The notes below the pieces were generated by a model. That model had not been told where the DNA came from and ran no database searches. It saw only the letters and a program-made list of their open reading frames with translations. Positions 8,405 through 16,130 of a stretch of DNA of 64,000 nucleotides are shown here, in pieces. This DNA comes from an uncultured Bacilli bacterium (GTDB lineage: Bacteria > Bacillota_I > Bacilli_A > RF39 > UBA660). Each line of letters begins with the position of its first letter. Position 1 is the first letter of the stretch. A program made the translations under genes and the position numbers. Where the stretch lies: the NCBI GenBank assembly GCA_934167875.1, contig CAKPMC010000004.1, forward strand, positions 1 to 64,000, in the 5' to 3' direction.

Positions 8405-10576
8405 ATGAAGAAAACAATACAAAATGAATGGAAAAAATTAAAAAATAATTGTTCTAAATTATATAAAGAATTTAAAAAAAATCCTAAAAAAGCACTTCAA
8501 ACATTATTGACTACTTGTGTTGAAATAATTAAAAATAATACACTATTTTTTGTCTTTGTTGTAACTAATGTTTTCATAGGTATTTTATTAAGATATTTTA
8601 CTATCCATACAATGGAAAATTTATTTTTAATAAAACCTATCTTAGCAGATTTAGCTATTGTATTATTTTTAGGTGGTATTAGTTTTGCTTTAAAAGAAAA
8701 AAATCGTTTTCCATATTTGTTATTAATTAGTTGTATCCTAACAATTTTTTGTATAGCCAACTCTATATATTATACTTTTTATACTTCATTTATTTCGGTA
8801 TCATTAGTTGCTGCTAGTAGATATGCTGTTAAAGTAGGAGATGCTATTGTTAAAAATGTTTTAAGAGTCCAAGATTTTATATATATATTATCTCCCATTC
8901 TATTAACATTTACTTATATTAGACTAAAAAGAAATAAATCTACAATAAAGGAAGACAAAGTAAAAAGAGATATTCCTAAAATGATTAGTACTTTTGCAGG
9001 CGGTGGAGTAGTTTTATTTTTCTTTCTAATTTCACTAACGCCACTAGAAATAGGTAGATATACTAATCAGTGGAATCGTGAGTATATAGTTATGCGTTTT
9101 GGTGTATACGCTTACCAATTAAATGATATAGTAAATAGTATTAAACCACAAATAACTAGTTTATTTGGTTACGACCAAGCCTTAAAAACATTCAATGAAT
9201 ATTATGAAGATAGATCAGATACTCAAGATTGGTCTAATGAATATACTGGCATCTTTAAAGGAAAGAATATTTTAGTAATTCACTATGAGAGTATGCAAAA
9301 TTTAAATATTGGTTTAAAGTTTAATGGTGAAGAGGTAACTCCAACATTAAATAAATTAGCTAAAGAATCAATTTACTTCAGTAATTATTATTCACAAGTA
9401 AGTAGTGGTACTTCTAGTGATACAGAGTTTACTTTTAATACGTCATTAATGCCAACTAATAATGGAACTGTTTTCGTTAGTTATTTCAATCGTGAATATG
9501 TAACTACACCTTTATTATTAAGAGAACAAGGTTATTATACTTTTAGTATGCATGGTAATAATGGTTCATTCTGGAATCGTAATACTATGCATGAAACTTT
9601 AGGCTATGAAAGATTTTTTAGTAAAAATGACTACGATATAGATGAAGTTATTGGCCTAGGCCTATCTGATAAATCTTTCTACAAACAATCAATCAAGAAA
9701 ATAAAAGAAATAAATGATAAAGGACAACCATATTATGGCACTATTATTACATTAACTAATCATACACCTTTTGATGATACTGATAAATATGGCGAATTTG
9801 ATGTTGATTTAAAAACTACTAAAATAAATGAAGAAACAGGAAAAGAAGAGGAAGTAGTTTATCCATACTTAGAAGGAACTAAACTTGGTAATTACTTCAA
9901 ATCTGTTCATTATGCTGATGAAGCACTAGGCGAATTTATTGATGCCCTTGAAGAAGAAGGAATTTTAGATAATACTGTATTAGTAATATATGGTGATCAC
10001 GATGCAAGACTTCCTCAATCTGATTATCGCAAACTTTATAATTATGATCCTGAAACTGATGGCGTTATTGACTGTGATAAAGAAGAAGACGATGAAACAG
10101 AAGAAACAGACAAAGATAATTGTGTAAAAATTGATAATAATACGTATGAATTATTAAGAAAAGTACCATTATTAATATATAGTAAAGAAACAAAAGAAAA
10201 ACTACACCAAGAAGTAACTAATGTAATGGGAATGTATGATGCTATGCCTACTTTAGGTAATATGTTTGGTTTCTACAATAAATACCAATTAGGTCATGAT
10301 ATCTTCCAAATAAAAGATGATAATATAGTTGTTTTCCCTAATGGTAATTGGGTTACAAATAAAATTTACTATAATGCACAATCTGGAAGTTATCTAACTT
10401 TAAAAGAAACTGAAATATCAACTGATTACATTGAAAAATGCAATAAATATGCAGAAGATTTGTTAAATGTATCTAATTCAACTATAGTTTTTGATTTAAT
10501 AAAGAAAACAAGAGAACTAAAAGAATCAAATACTGACTATATTGAGGAAAACAAAACAACTGAAATAATTAAGTAG
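8405..10576 (+). CDS. LTA synthase family sulfatase with Ser at the nucleophile position
   Basis: This 723-residue protein has about five N-terminal membrane segments and an extracellular sulfatase-fold domain from about residue 290. Known LtaS enzymes move glycerol-phosphate from phosphatidylglycerol to lipoteichoic acid through a Thr nucleophile. Here the metal-site Glu is in IHYESMQN, the substrate His/Trp in MHGNNGSFWNR, and the metal-binding Asp-His in YGDHDAR. The active-site segment reads SGTSSDTEF, so Ser337 aligns with the catalytic Thr. An acidic insertion (about 555-575) is also unusual. ATG 8405 fits GAGGG better than the overlapping GTG 8402. Substrate may be glycerol phosphate or another phosphoalcohol. 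Confidence 0.85.
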   Translation: MKKTIQNEWKKLKNNCSKLYKEFKKNPKKALQTLLTTCVEIIKNNTLFFVFVVTNVFIGILLRYFTIHTMENLFLIKPILADLAIVLFLGGISFALKEKNRFPYLLLISCILTIFCIANSIYYTFYTSFISVSLVAASRYAVKVGDAIVKNVLRVQDFIYILSPILLTFTYIRLKRNKSTIKEDKVKRDIPKMISTFAGGGVVLFFFLISLTPLEIGRYTNQWNREYIVMRFGVYAYQLNDIVNSIKPQITSLFGYDQALKTFNEYYEDRSDTQDWSNEYTGIFKGKNILVIHYESMQNLNIGLKFNGEEVTPTLNKLAKESIYFSNYYSQVSSGTSSDTEFTFNTSLMPTNNGTVFVSYFNREYVTTPLLLREQGYYTFSMHGNNGSFWNRNTMHETLGYERFFSKNDYDIDEVIGLGLSDKSFYKQSIKKIKEINDKGQPYYGTIITLTNHTPFDDTDKYGEFDVDLKTTKINEETGKEEEVVYPYLEGTKLGNYFKSVHYADEALGEFIDALEEEGILDNTVLVIYGDHDARLPQSDYRKLYNYDPETDGVIDCDKEEDDETEETDKDNCVKIDNNTYELLRKVPLLIYSKETKEKLHQEVTNVMGMYDAMPTLGNMFGFYNKYQLGHDIFQIKDDNIVVFPNGNWVTNKIYYNAQSGSYLTLKETEISTDYIEKCNKYAEDLLNVSNSTIVFDLIKKTRELKESNTDYIEENKTTEIIK

Positions 10577-10603
10577 TAATCGAGAAAGATAGAGGCGATT
10601 ATT

Positions 10604-11221
10604 TTGGCAAAAGTAAAAAAAAATAAAATAAAAAAAGAAAGAGTTCTAGTAGTAATTCTATTAATTGGAGTTATTTTAGGACTCTTTTATCTCAAAAACA
10701 GAAAAGAACTACAGGTAGTAAGCGTAGTATCAGAAATCGATAGTTATAATTATTATTTAGAAAGTAATTCAACTAGGATTTATAAAAAGTATTATAAAGA
10801 ATTAGAAAATGAACTTAAAGATAATAAAGTTGATGAAGAAAAATATGCTCAATTGGTAGCTGAATTATTTTCAATAGATTATTATACTTTAAATAATAAA
10901 GTAACTAATAAAAATATAGGTGGTGTACAATTCATCCATAGTAATCTAAAAGATAAATTTATATCTGACTCATCTAATACTGTTTATAAATACATAAAGA
11001 ATAATTTATATAAAAATAGACATCAACAATTACCTGAAGTAAATAGTGTTGAGGTTAAAGATTTAAAGCAAATAAAATATAATAAAAAAGATTATAAAGA
11101 TGATTCAGCATACGAAGTAACTGTTAGTATTGGTTATGTTAAAAACTATGATTATCCAACATCTTTAACTATTACCTTAATTCATGAAAATAATAAGTTA
11201 GTAATAGTAGAAATAAAATAG
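10604..11221 (+). CDS. Membrane-anchored extracytoplasmic protein, unknown function
   Basis: This 205-residue protein starts with TTG after GAGGCG. It has a Lys-rich N-terminus, one membrane segment (about 13-29, VLVVILLIGVILGLFYL) and an exported domain of about 175 residues rich in Tyr, Asn and Lys. The second half (TVSIGYV, TSLTITLIHENNKLVIVEI) looks like an NTF2-like or similar alpha+beta fold, which is a guess. It follows the LTA-synthase-like gene by 27 bases and probably shares its transcript, suggesting a role in the wall or membrane. Confidence 0.65.
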   Translation: MAKVKKNKIKKERVLVVILLIGVILGLFYLKNRKELQVVSVVSEIDSYNYYLESNSTRIYKKYYKELENELKDNKVDEEKYAQLVAELFSIDYYTLNNKVTNKNIGGVQFIHSNLKDKFISDSSNTVYKYIKNNLYKNRHQQLPEVNSVEVKDLKQIKYNKKDYKDDSAYEVTVSIGYVKNYDYPTSLTITLIHENNKLVIVEIK

Positions 11222-11245
11222 AAATATACAATTAAGTATATTTCT
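11220..11245. terminator. Convergent hairpin between 10604 and 11244 genes
   Basis: AGAAATATAC (11220-11229) and GTATATTTCT (11236-11245) form a perfect 10-bp stem with a 6-base loop between two converging genes. The T run is poor, so it may be a weak two-way terminator. Confidence 0.5.
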
Positions 11246-11621
11246 AATTAAATGCTAACTCAATATCAATATCATCATCAGCTATAGCCAATCCTAAGAA
11301 AATAATACCACTAATTAATATAAGAACTGATCCAATAAAAGAAAACATAGTCAAGGTTTTCTTTTTTTCTGAATCAAATTCAGTTAGATTTTGTATATCT
11401 TCATAACTACTTTTTGCAAAATGATAATAAATAATTAATAAAATAGTAAATATGATAATTAGTAAATTTTGGTATTCTTTTTTACTATTTTGATCGTTAT
11501 ATAATAAGTAGTCTTTTTCTTTACTATTAGCATACCAACTAAGTATAATTATGCCGATATAAACAAGCCATACTTTATTCTCAATTTTAATGTCATTCAA
11601 TTTTTTTAATCTATCATCCAT
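11244..11621 (-). CDS. Small multi-pass membrane protein, unknown function
   Basis: This 125-residue protein has three or four predicted membrane segments (VWLVYIGIIILSWYA, LLIIIFTILLIIYYHFA, MFSFIGSVLILISGIIFLG). I do not recognise a family. It lies downstream of an HTH regulator on the same strand with a 46-base gap. Small HTH plus membrane-protein pairs of this kind are often self-regulated and sense membrane state, but that is inference. Confidence 0.6.
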   Translation of the reverse strand: MDDRLKKLNDIKIENKVWLVYIGIIILSWYANSKEKDYLLYNDQNSKKEYQNLLIIIFTILLIIYYHFAKSSYEDIQNLTEFDSEKKKTLTMFSFIGSVLILISGIIFLGLAIADDDIDIELAFN

Positions 11622-11667
11622 ATTATATAATATCTTATTAATAAAGATTTAGACTAAAAAATATAAA

Positions 11668-11880
11668 TTAATCATTATTAATATCTATTAATGTCATTAG
11701 ATCACCTGGAGTACAATTAAGATAATAACAGAATTCTTCTATATATTTAAAAGAAATAGAAGTAGTTTGACCATTAATAATTCTATTTAAATTTCTAGAA
11801 GTTATATTCATTTTTTGACATAACCAATATTTAGTTTTACCATTTTTCTTAAGTAATTCCACAATATTAACTTTTATCAT
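11668..11880 (-). CDS. XRE/Cro-like HTH transcriptional regulator
   Basis: This 70-residue protein consists of a single Cro/C1-type helix-turn-helix: LLKKNGKTKYWLCQKMNIT, the recognition helix around SRNLNRIINGQTTS, and the closing helix YLNCTPGDLMTL typical of the YozG-like subgroup. It has no sensor domain. The GAGGTG ribosome-binding site lies inside a 7-bp inverted repeat (11882-11905) that is a good candidate for its own operator. It is transcribed away from the TasA-like gene and could control either side. Confidence 0.85.
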   Translation of the reverse strand: MIKVNIVELLKKNGKTKYWLCQKMNITSRNLNRIINGQTTSISFKYIEEFCYYLNCTPGDLMTLIDINND

Positions 11881-11881
11881 T

Positions 11882-11905
11882 CTAACACCTCATTCTTAGT
11901 GTTAG
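11882..11905. promoter_or_regulatory. Candidate operator in the HTH/TasA-like intergenic region
   Basis: CTAACAC at 11882-11888 and GTGTTAG at 11899-11905 form a perfect inverted repeat with a 10-base spacer, two bases from the regulator's start codon and about 30 bases from the -35 of the opposite gene. The centre-to-centre spacing of 17 suits a dimeric HTH protein. Confidence 0.4.
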
Positions 11906-11937
11906 TTTATAATAATAAAAAAATACAAATAAGATAC

Positions 11938-11966
11938 TTGCATTACCCCCATTATTAAGCTATAAT
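11938..11966 (+). promoter_or_regulatory. Sigma-A promoter TTGCAT-17-TATAAT
   Basis: TTGCAT at 11938-11943, a 17-base spacer and TATAAT at 11961-11966 lie 35 bases upstream of the TasA-like gene start. Confidence 0.65.
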
Positions 11967-12000
11967 AAAAATATAAAAATAAGAAAGGTAGGATTTTGAA

Positions 12001-13338
12001 GTGAAGACTAAGAAGAAAAGTCTAGTCTTAGTAGCTGTATTAGCAGTAATAGGATTAGCATGTGTAATTGGTGGTATCAGTTATGCATTATTTAATTACT
12101 ATAAGAAAGGTACAATAGAAAATGATATCACAACAGGTAAATTAACATTTAGATATGATGAAACAGGGGTAAAAGGAATAGACTTAAAAAATGCAGTACC
12201 GATATTAGATAGTGAAGGTGTATCTTTATCAGAAGATGGAGAATATTTTGATTTTACTGTTTCTACTAAAGGAAACACTAAGGCAATGCATTATACTATA
12301 TTAGCAGAAGTATTAGATAGTTCAACATTGCCTGCTGAAACAATTAAACTTTATTTAACGGAAATAAAGGATGGTAAAGAAGAGTATGCAAGAGAGCAAA
12401 GAGATATTAGAAATCCATACGGCGCATGTAGTATCAATAAAAATGGTACTATAAAAACATATACTGATTATAATGATTCAGATGAAAATAATGAAAAAGA
12501 AATATGTAATGACTATTTTGATGCTTCAACTGATACTCAAACTAAAACATATCGCTTAAGAGCTTGGATTGATAAAAATACTGATTTTTCACCTGAAAAA
12601 AATGAAGATGGCACCTATAAAGAAGATTCAGATGGAAATTATATTTATAAATATAATAATAAGACTATTAAGATAAGAGTAAACGTAAAAGCAACTGCAT
12701 CAAATTATGAACTTGGTGGTGGACTAGGTGATACGGCCCCATATTGTTCTAAAAATCCAAATGGTGTATTTCAGTGTGATGCTGGAAGTAATATAATACT
12801 ACCAGACGGCAGTAAATGGTTAGTAATAAGTGATTATACTACAGGTGATGATACAATTTCTTTATTATCTACAAAATATATTGATGAAAATGGTGATTTT
12901 TCAGATACTCAAATTGTCTATTCTCCAAGTAATTCTGATGAAGAAAGTATAATAAACTCAATGTTGGAAACTTACAGTAATAAAATCAAAACAGTATTAC
13001 CAAATACTAGTGTAACTGTTTCTTTACCAAGTGCTAGTATGTTAGGAATATCTGATTTTGATCCTAATACAGATGACACATATTTTTACGATAACTGTGA
13101 TAAATATAGGAGTACTCAATACAACAGATGTAGTGGTAAATATGTATTATCTGATAAGAAAGGCAAATATGATATTCATTGGTGGGTAGATAATAATGAT
13201 TTAACATTTGGCTATAGATTAATAAATAGTGGAGTTTCTTATGCATCATACCAATCAATAAAACCAGTAATATCTATTCCAGCAAGTTATTTTGAAGCAA
13301 ATTATAGCTACAATAATTACAATAATACTATAAAATAA
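12001..13338 (+). CDS. TasA/CalY-like surface protein with SipW-type signal peptide
   Basis: This 445-residue exported protein starts with GTG after an AGGTAGG. Its N-terminus (VLAVIGLACVIGGISYALFNY) resembles the SipW-dependent signal peptides of TasA and camelysin, with the Gly-rich end and a Phe/Asn after the predicted cleavage site. A beta-rich domain follows (TTGKLTFRYDE, then DFTVSTKGNTKAMHYTI). The C-terminal part (DGSKWLVISDYTTGD to IKPVISIPASYF) resembles domains seen in other Firmicutes surface proteins and in the 46308 gene here. TasA-like proteins form biofilm fibres. No SipW peptidase is in the window. Fibre formation is inference. Confidence 0.65.
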   Translation: MKTKKKSLVLVAVLAVIGLACVIGGISYALFNYYKKGTIENDITTGKLTFRYDETGVKGIDLKNAVPILDSEGVSLSEDGEYFDFTVSTKGNTKAMHYTILAEVLDSSTLPAETIKLYLTEIKDGKEEYAREQRDIRNPYGACSINKNGTIKTYTDYNDSDENNEKEICNDYFDASTDTQTKTYRLRAWIDKNTDFSPEKNEDGTYKEDSDGNYIYKYNNKTIKIRVNVKATASNYELGGGLGDTAPYCSKNPNGVFQCDAGSNIILPDGSKWLVISDYTTGDDTISLLSTKYIDENGDFSDTQIVYSPSNSDEESIINSMLETYSNKIKTVLPNTSVTVSLPSASMLGISDFDPNTDDTYFYDNCDKYRSTQYNRCSGKYVLSDKKGKYDIHWWVDNNDLTFGYRLINSGVSYASYQSIKPVISIPASYFEANYSYNNYNNTIK

Positions 13339-13384
13339 ATTTATAACAATTTGTATATTTTTATAATTTGAACAAAGTTTATAT

Positions 13385-13435
13385 AACCAATTTTAAATTT
13401 CTATTAGATAGATTTTTAAGATTGGTTTTTGTTTT
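13385..13435 (+). terminator. Intrinsic terminator, first copy of a repeated block
   Basis: AACCAATTTTAAA (13385-13397) pairs with TTTAAGATTGGTT (13415-13427), with one G-T pair, and is followed by TTTGTTTT. Nearly the same sequence is found at 27218-27268, also just ahead of a transposase-family nuclease or its remnant. Confidence 0.75.
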
Positions 13436-13509
13436 GGATTAAATTAATGGAAATGGTCATTTTACATAATTATTATTGTTTGTTATCATGCACCTAAAGG
13501 AGGTGAAAT

Positions 13510-14349
13510 ATGGCAACTAAGTTTTATACAGCTAAATATGATCGTGTATTTAAAACTATCTTTTGTAATGAAGATAATACTGTTTTACTAAAAGGATTAT
13601 TATCTAGAATATTAAAAAAGAATATAGAAATTATAGAATTTTTAAGAAGTGAATTACCAGTATCTAGTACAGTTGATAAAGCTAAAACAGTTGATTTATT
13701 AGTAAAAGCAGATAATGAATATTTACATATTGAATTAAATTGTAACTATGCTGAATATTTACACACTAGGAATTTTATTTATTTTACTAACATCTATTCT
13801 AGAAAAGTAATAAGAGGTGAACAATATGATTACTCAACTAAGTTCTTGCATATTGATTTTACTTATGGATTAAGTAAAAATATTAATGATATAAATTATT
13901 ATTATGTAATGGATGAAAATAAAAATAAGTATATAGATAATTTTGAAATGATAGAATTCAATATGGACAAAATCATGAATTATTGGTACAATTCAGATAG
14001 AAAAAAGGTTAATGAATATAAGCATTTAATTATGCTTGATTTAGATCAAGATAACCTAGATAAAATATCGATAGGGGATGATTTTGTGAAAGAATATGAA
14101 AAGCAAGTAACAACTTTAAATAATCAAGAAACATTTCAAAGTTTTATGAGTTATGAAGAAGATCAAAGATTAATTCAAAATACAGAAAAGAAGATAGCAT
14201 ATGAAGATGGACTTGAACAAGGTATTTCACAAGAAAAGATAGAAATAGCTAAAAATATGTTGAAAGAAAATATAGATATTTCCATTATTTCTCGTACAAC
14301 CGGACTAGATATTAATACTCTTAAGAAGCTAACAAAAGAAGTAAAATAA
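13510..14349 (+). CDS. PD-(D/E)XK nuclease family transposase (Rpn/YhgA-like)
   Basis: This 279-residue protein matches the PDDEXK_2 group: it opens with TAKYDRVFKTIFCNEDN, then KTVDLLVKADNEYLHIELN, which supplies the Asp and the Glu-x-Asn of the nuclease core. The C-terminal segment EDGLEQGISQEKIEIAKNML followed by a small helix-turn-helix-like end (ISRTTGLDINTLKKL) is typical. These proteins occur as many degenerate copies and are linked to RecA-independent DNA exchange. A perfect AGGAGGTG precedes the ATG. Its middle is identical to the remnant at 27278, so this is the likely intact relative. Confidence 0.85.
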   Translation: MATKFYTAKYDRVFKTIFCNEDNTVLLKGLLSRILKKNIEIIEFLRSELPVSSTVDKAKTVDLLVKADNEYLHIELNCNYAEYLHTRNFIYFTNIYSRKVIRGEQYDYSTKFLHIDFTYGLSKNINDINYYYVMDENKNKYIDNFEMIEFNMDKIMNYWYNSDRKKVNEYKHLIMLDLDQDNLDKISIGDDFVKEYEKQVTTLNNQETFQSFMSYEEDQRLIQNTEKKIAYEDGLEQGISQEKIEIAKNMLKENIDISIISRTTGLDINTLKKLTKEVK

Positions 14350-14362
14350 TTATGAAATATAA

Positions 14363-14392
14363 AAAGAAAACTTATTACTAAGCTTTCTTTTT
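14363..14392. terminator. Convergent terminator
   Basis: AAGAAAACTTA and TAAGCTTTCTT form a near-perfect stem followed by TTTTTT between the nuclease gene and the oppositely oriented LCP gene. It probably ends both transcripts. Confidence 0.6.
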
Positions 14393-14406
14393 TGTATTTT
14401 ATAAAA

Positions 14407-15942
14407 TTAAGGCTCAAAGGCAAATGTCTTAATCATTTTTGCTTCTTCTATACCAAGGTTAATCTTCATTTCATTACTTGCATTTTTAACACTATTATCA
14501 TCCAGAAGATAACACCATAAATTACTATTTAAATTTTTAAAGTATATTTTTTTGCCAGTACCAGCAACCTTAATTTGCATTATATTAATAAAATCACTAT
14601 TACTTTGATATTTACGAGAAGTAAGAATATCTTTAAATATATTATAAAATGATAATATTTCTTCAGTAGTTAAATTAGTATCTAAATTATTTGATACCTT
14701 TTCCAATATATTTAATAGAGTATTAACATCTCTAATTTCAGTCATTTTGTTAATTAAACCCCTTAACAATAACTGTTGATTATATCCACGTCCAATATCA
14801 CCAAGTTTTAAATCATATCTATTTCTAGCTAATACTAAAGCTTGCTCACCATTAAGTGTTTGCATTCCACCTTCAATACAAATCTTTCCTTGTCTATTAG
14901 AGTCATCAGTACATAATCTTTTAGGTACTTCAACATTAACTCCGCCTAAAGCATCAACAATCCCAACAACACCTTTAAAATTAACTTTAACATAATAATT
15001 AATATCTATTCCAAAAACATTTTCAATAGTTTGAATCATACAATCAGTACCAAACCATCCAGCATGAGTCAATTTATTTTTAGTATTACTGCGACAACTA
15101 ATTGGTACATAACTGTCTCTTGGTATTGACATCATAGTAATATTTAAAGTTTCAGGATTAAAAGTGATAACCATTAAACCATCACCATTAGCATAAGCAT
15201 TCTTCTTAAGTCCATCTTTTTCAGAATCAACACCCATAAGTAACACTGAAAATGGTTTCATATTATTACCATTAGCTAATACTGATGTATTATTAGTTTC
15301 CTTTTTTATAGTTTTATCTTTTTCCAAAATAACTTTAACTTGATTATCAATATCCTCAAATCCTTCAGTATTTTGATATAAAGTAACATAATCACTGCTA
15401 ACAAACATTAAATCGATTTTTTTATTATATAAATCATTAAGCATAACAAAGTAATCATCATAGCTAATTATTTCATTATCATTATCTAATTTTTCATCCT
15501 CAATCATTTCTTTAGCTATAATATAATTATCTACCGACAAAGTATCATTAATTAATCCAATTTTATATCTACTAACGTCATCAATAGAATTAATTTTGGA
15601 ATCCTTTAAAGCTATTAAACTAGAAGAATAAATTATTTTATTTTTATTAATAGAATCAACAAGACTATAAACTCTATTAATAGCATAGCATCCAATCACA
15701 TTTATAAGAATAAATAATATCATTAAAACCATAGCTAATTTTTTAGTTTTCTTCTTTTTAAATTCAAAAAAGCCTATATTAATTAAAATAATAATTCCAA
15801 TTATTATATAGCGTATAGTAGGTTCAATTGGCCCAAGCAATAAAATATGATATATCAAAAAAATACTACTAACTAGTACTAATAGTATAAGTAAGTTATT
15901 AAAATTAAAAGTAGTTTTCTTCTTTTTCTTTGCACTCATCAT
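14407..15942 (-). CDS. LytR-CpsA-Psr (LCP) family glycopolymer ligase with extra exported domain
   Basis: LCP enzymes attach teichoic acids or capsule from a lipid carrier to peptidoglycan. This 511-residue protein has three N-terminal membrane segments, then an extracytoplasmic insert (about 105-215, ALKDSKINSIDDVSRYKIG) resembling a solute-binding lobe, and an LCP domain (about 235-430): LLMGVDSEKDG, MMSIPRDSYVPI with the phosphate-binding Arg, KLTHAGWFG, and ALVLARNRYDLKLGDIGRG. A short C-terminal domain follows. It has its own promoter and is a plausible attachment enzyme for the glycan made at 29850-41439. Start is ATG 15942 or the adjacent ATG 15939. Confidence 0.9.
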   Translation of the reverse strand: MMSAKKKKKTTFNFNNLLILLVLVSSIFLIYHILLLGPIEPTIRYIIIGIIILINIGFFEFKKKKTKKLAMVLMILFILINVIGCYAINRVYSLVDSINKNKIIYSSSLIALKDSKINSIDDVSRYKIGLINDTLSVDNYIIAKEMIEDEKLDNDNEIISYDDYFVMLNDLYNKKIDLMFVSSDYVTLYQNTEGFEDIDNQVKVILEKDKTIKKETNNTSVLANGNNMKPFSVLLMGVDSEKDGLKKNAYANGDGLMVITFNPETLNITMMSIPRDSYVPISCRSNTKNKLTHAGWFGTDCMIQTIENVFGIDINYYVKVNFKGVVGIVDALGGVNVEVPKRLCTDDSNRQGKICIEGGMQTLNGEQALVLARNRYDLKLGDIGRGYNQQLLLRGLINKMTEIRDVNTLLNILEKVSNNLDTNLTTEEILSFYNIFKDILTSRKYQSNSDFINIMQIKVAGTGKKIYFKNLNSNLWCYLLDDNSVKNASNEMKINLGIEEAKMIKTFAFEP

Positions 15943-15959
15943 TTATCATCTCTAATTAC

Positions 15960-15988
15960 ATTATACCCAATTTACATAGGTTATACAA
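15960..15988 (-). promoter_or_regulatory. Sigma-A promoter for the LCP gene
   Basis: On the minus strand TTGTAT (15983-15988) and TATAAT (15960-15965) are 17 bases apart, 18 bases before the LCP start codon. Confidence 0.65.
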
Positions 15989-16088
15989 TTTAGTTAAAAA
16001 ATAAAATTCTATCTTTACACTTATTAGTACCTATAATGTAAATTATATAAAAAGAAATAGTCGATTTATGTACTTTAATAATAAAAAC

Positions 16089-16097
16089 TGATATAAT
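16089..16097 (+). promoter_or_regulatory. Extended -10 promoter for the glucosaminidase gene
   Basis: TG-A-TATAAT at 16089-16097 lies 34 bases before the ATG at 16131. A clear -35 is not seen. The same TGATATAAT form recurs at 21509 and 60089. Confidence 0.5.
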
Positions 16098-16130
16098 ATA
16101 GTTGAATAATAATGGGAAGGATGTGTAAAT

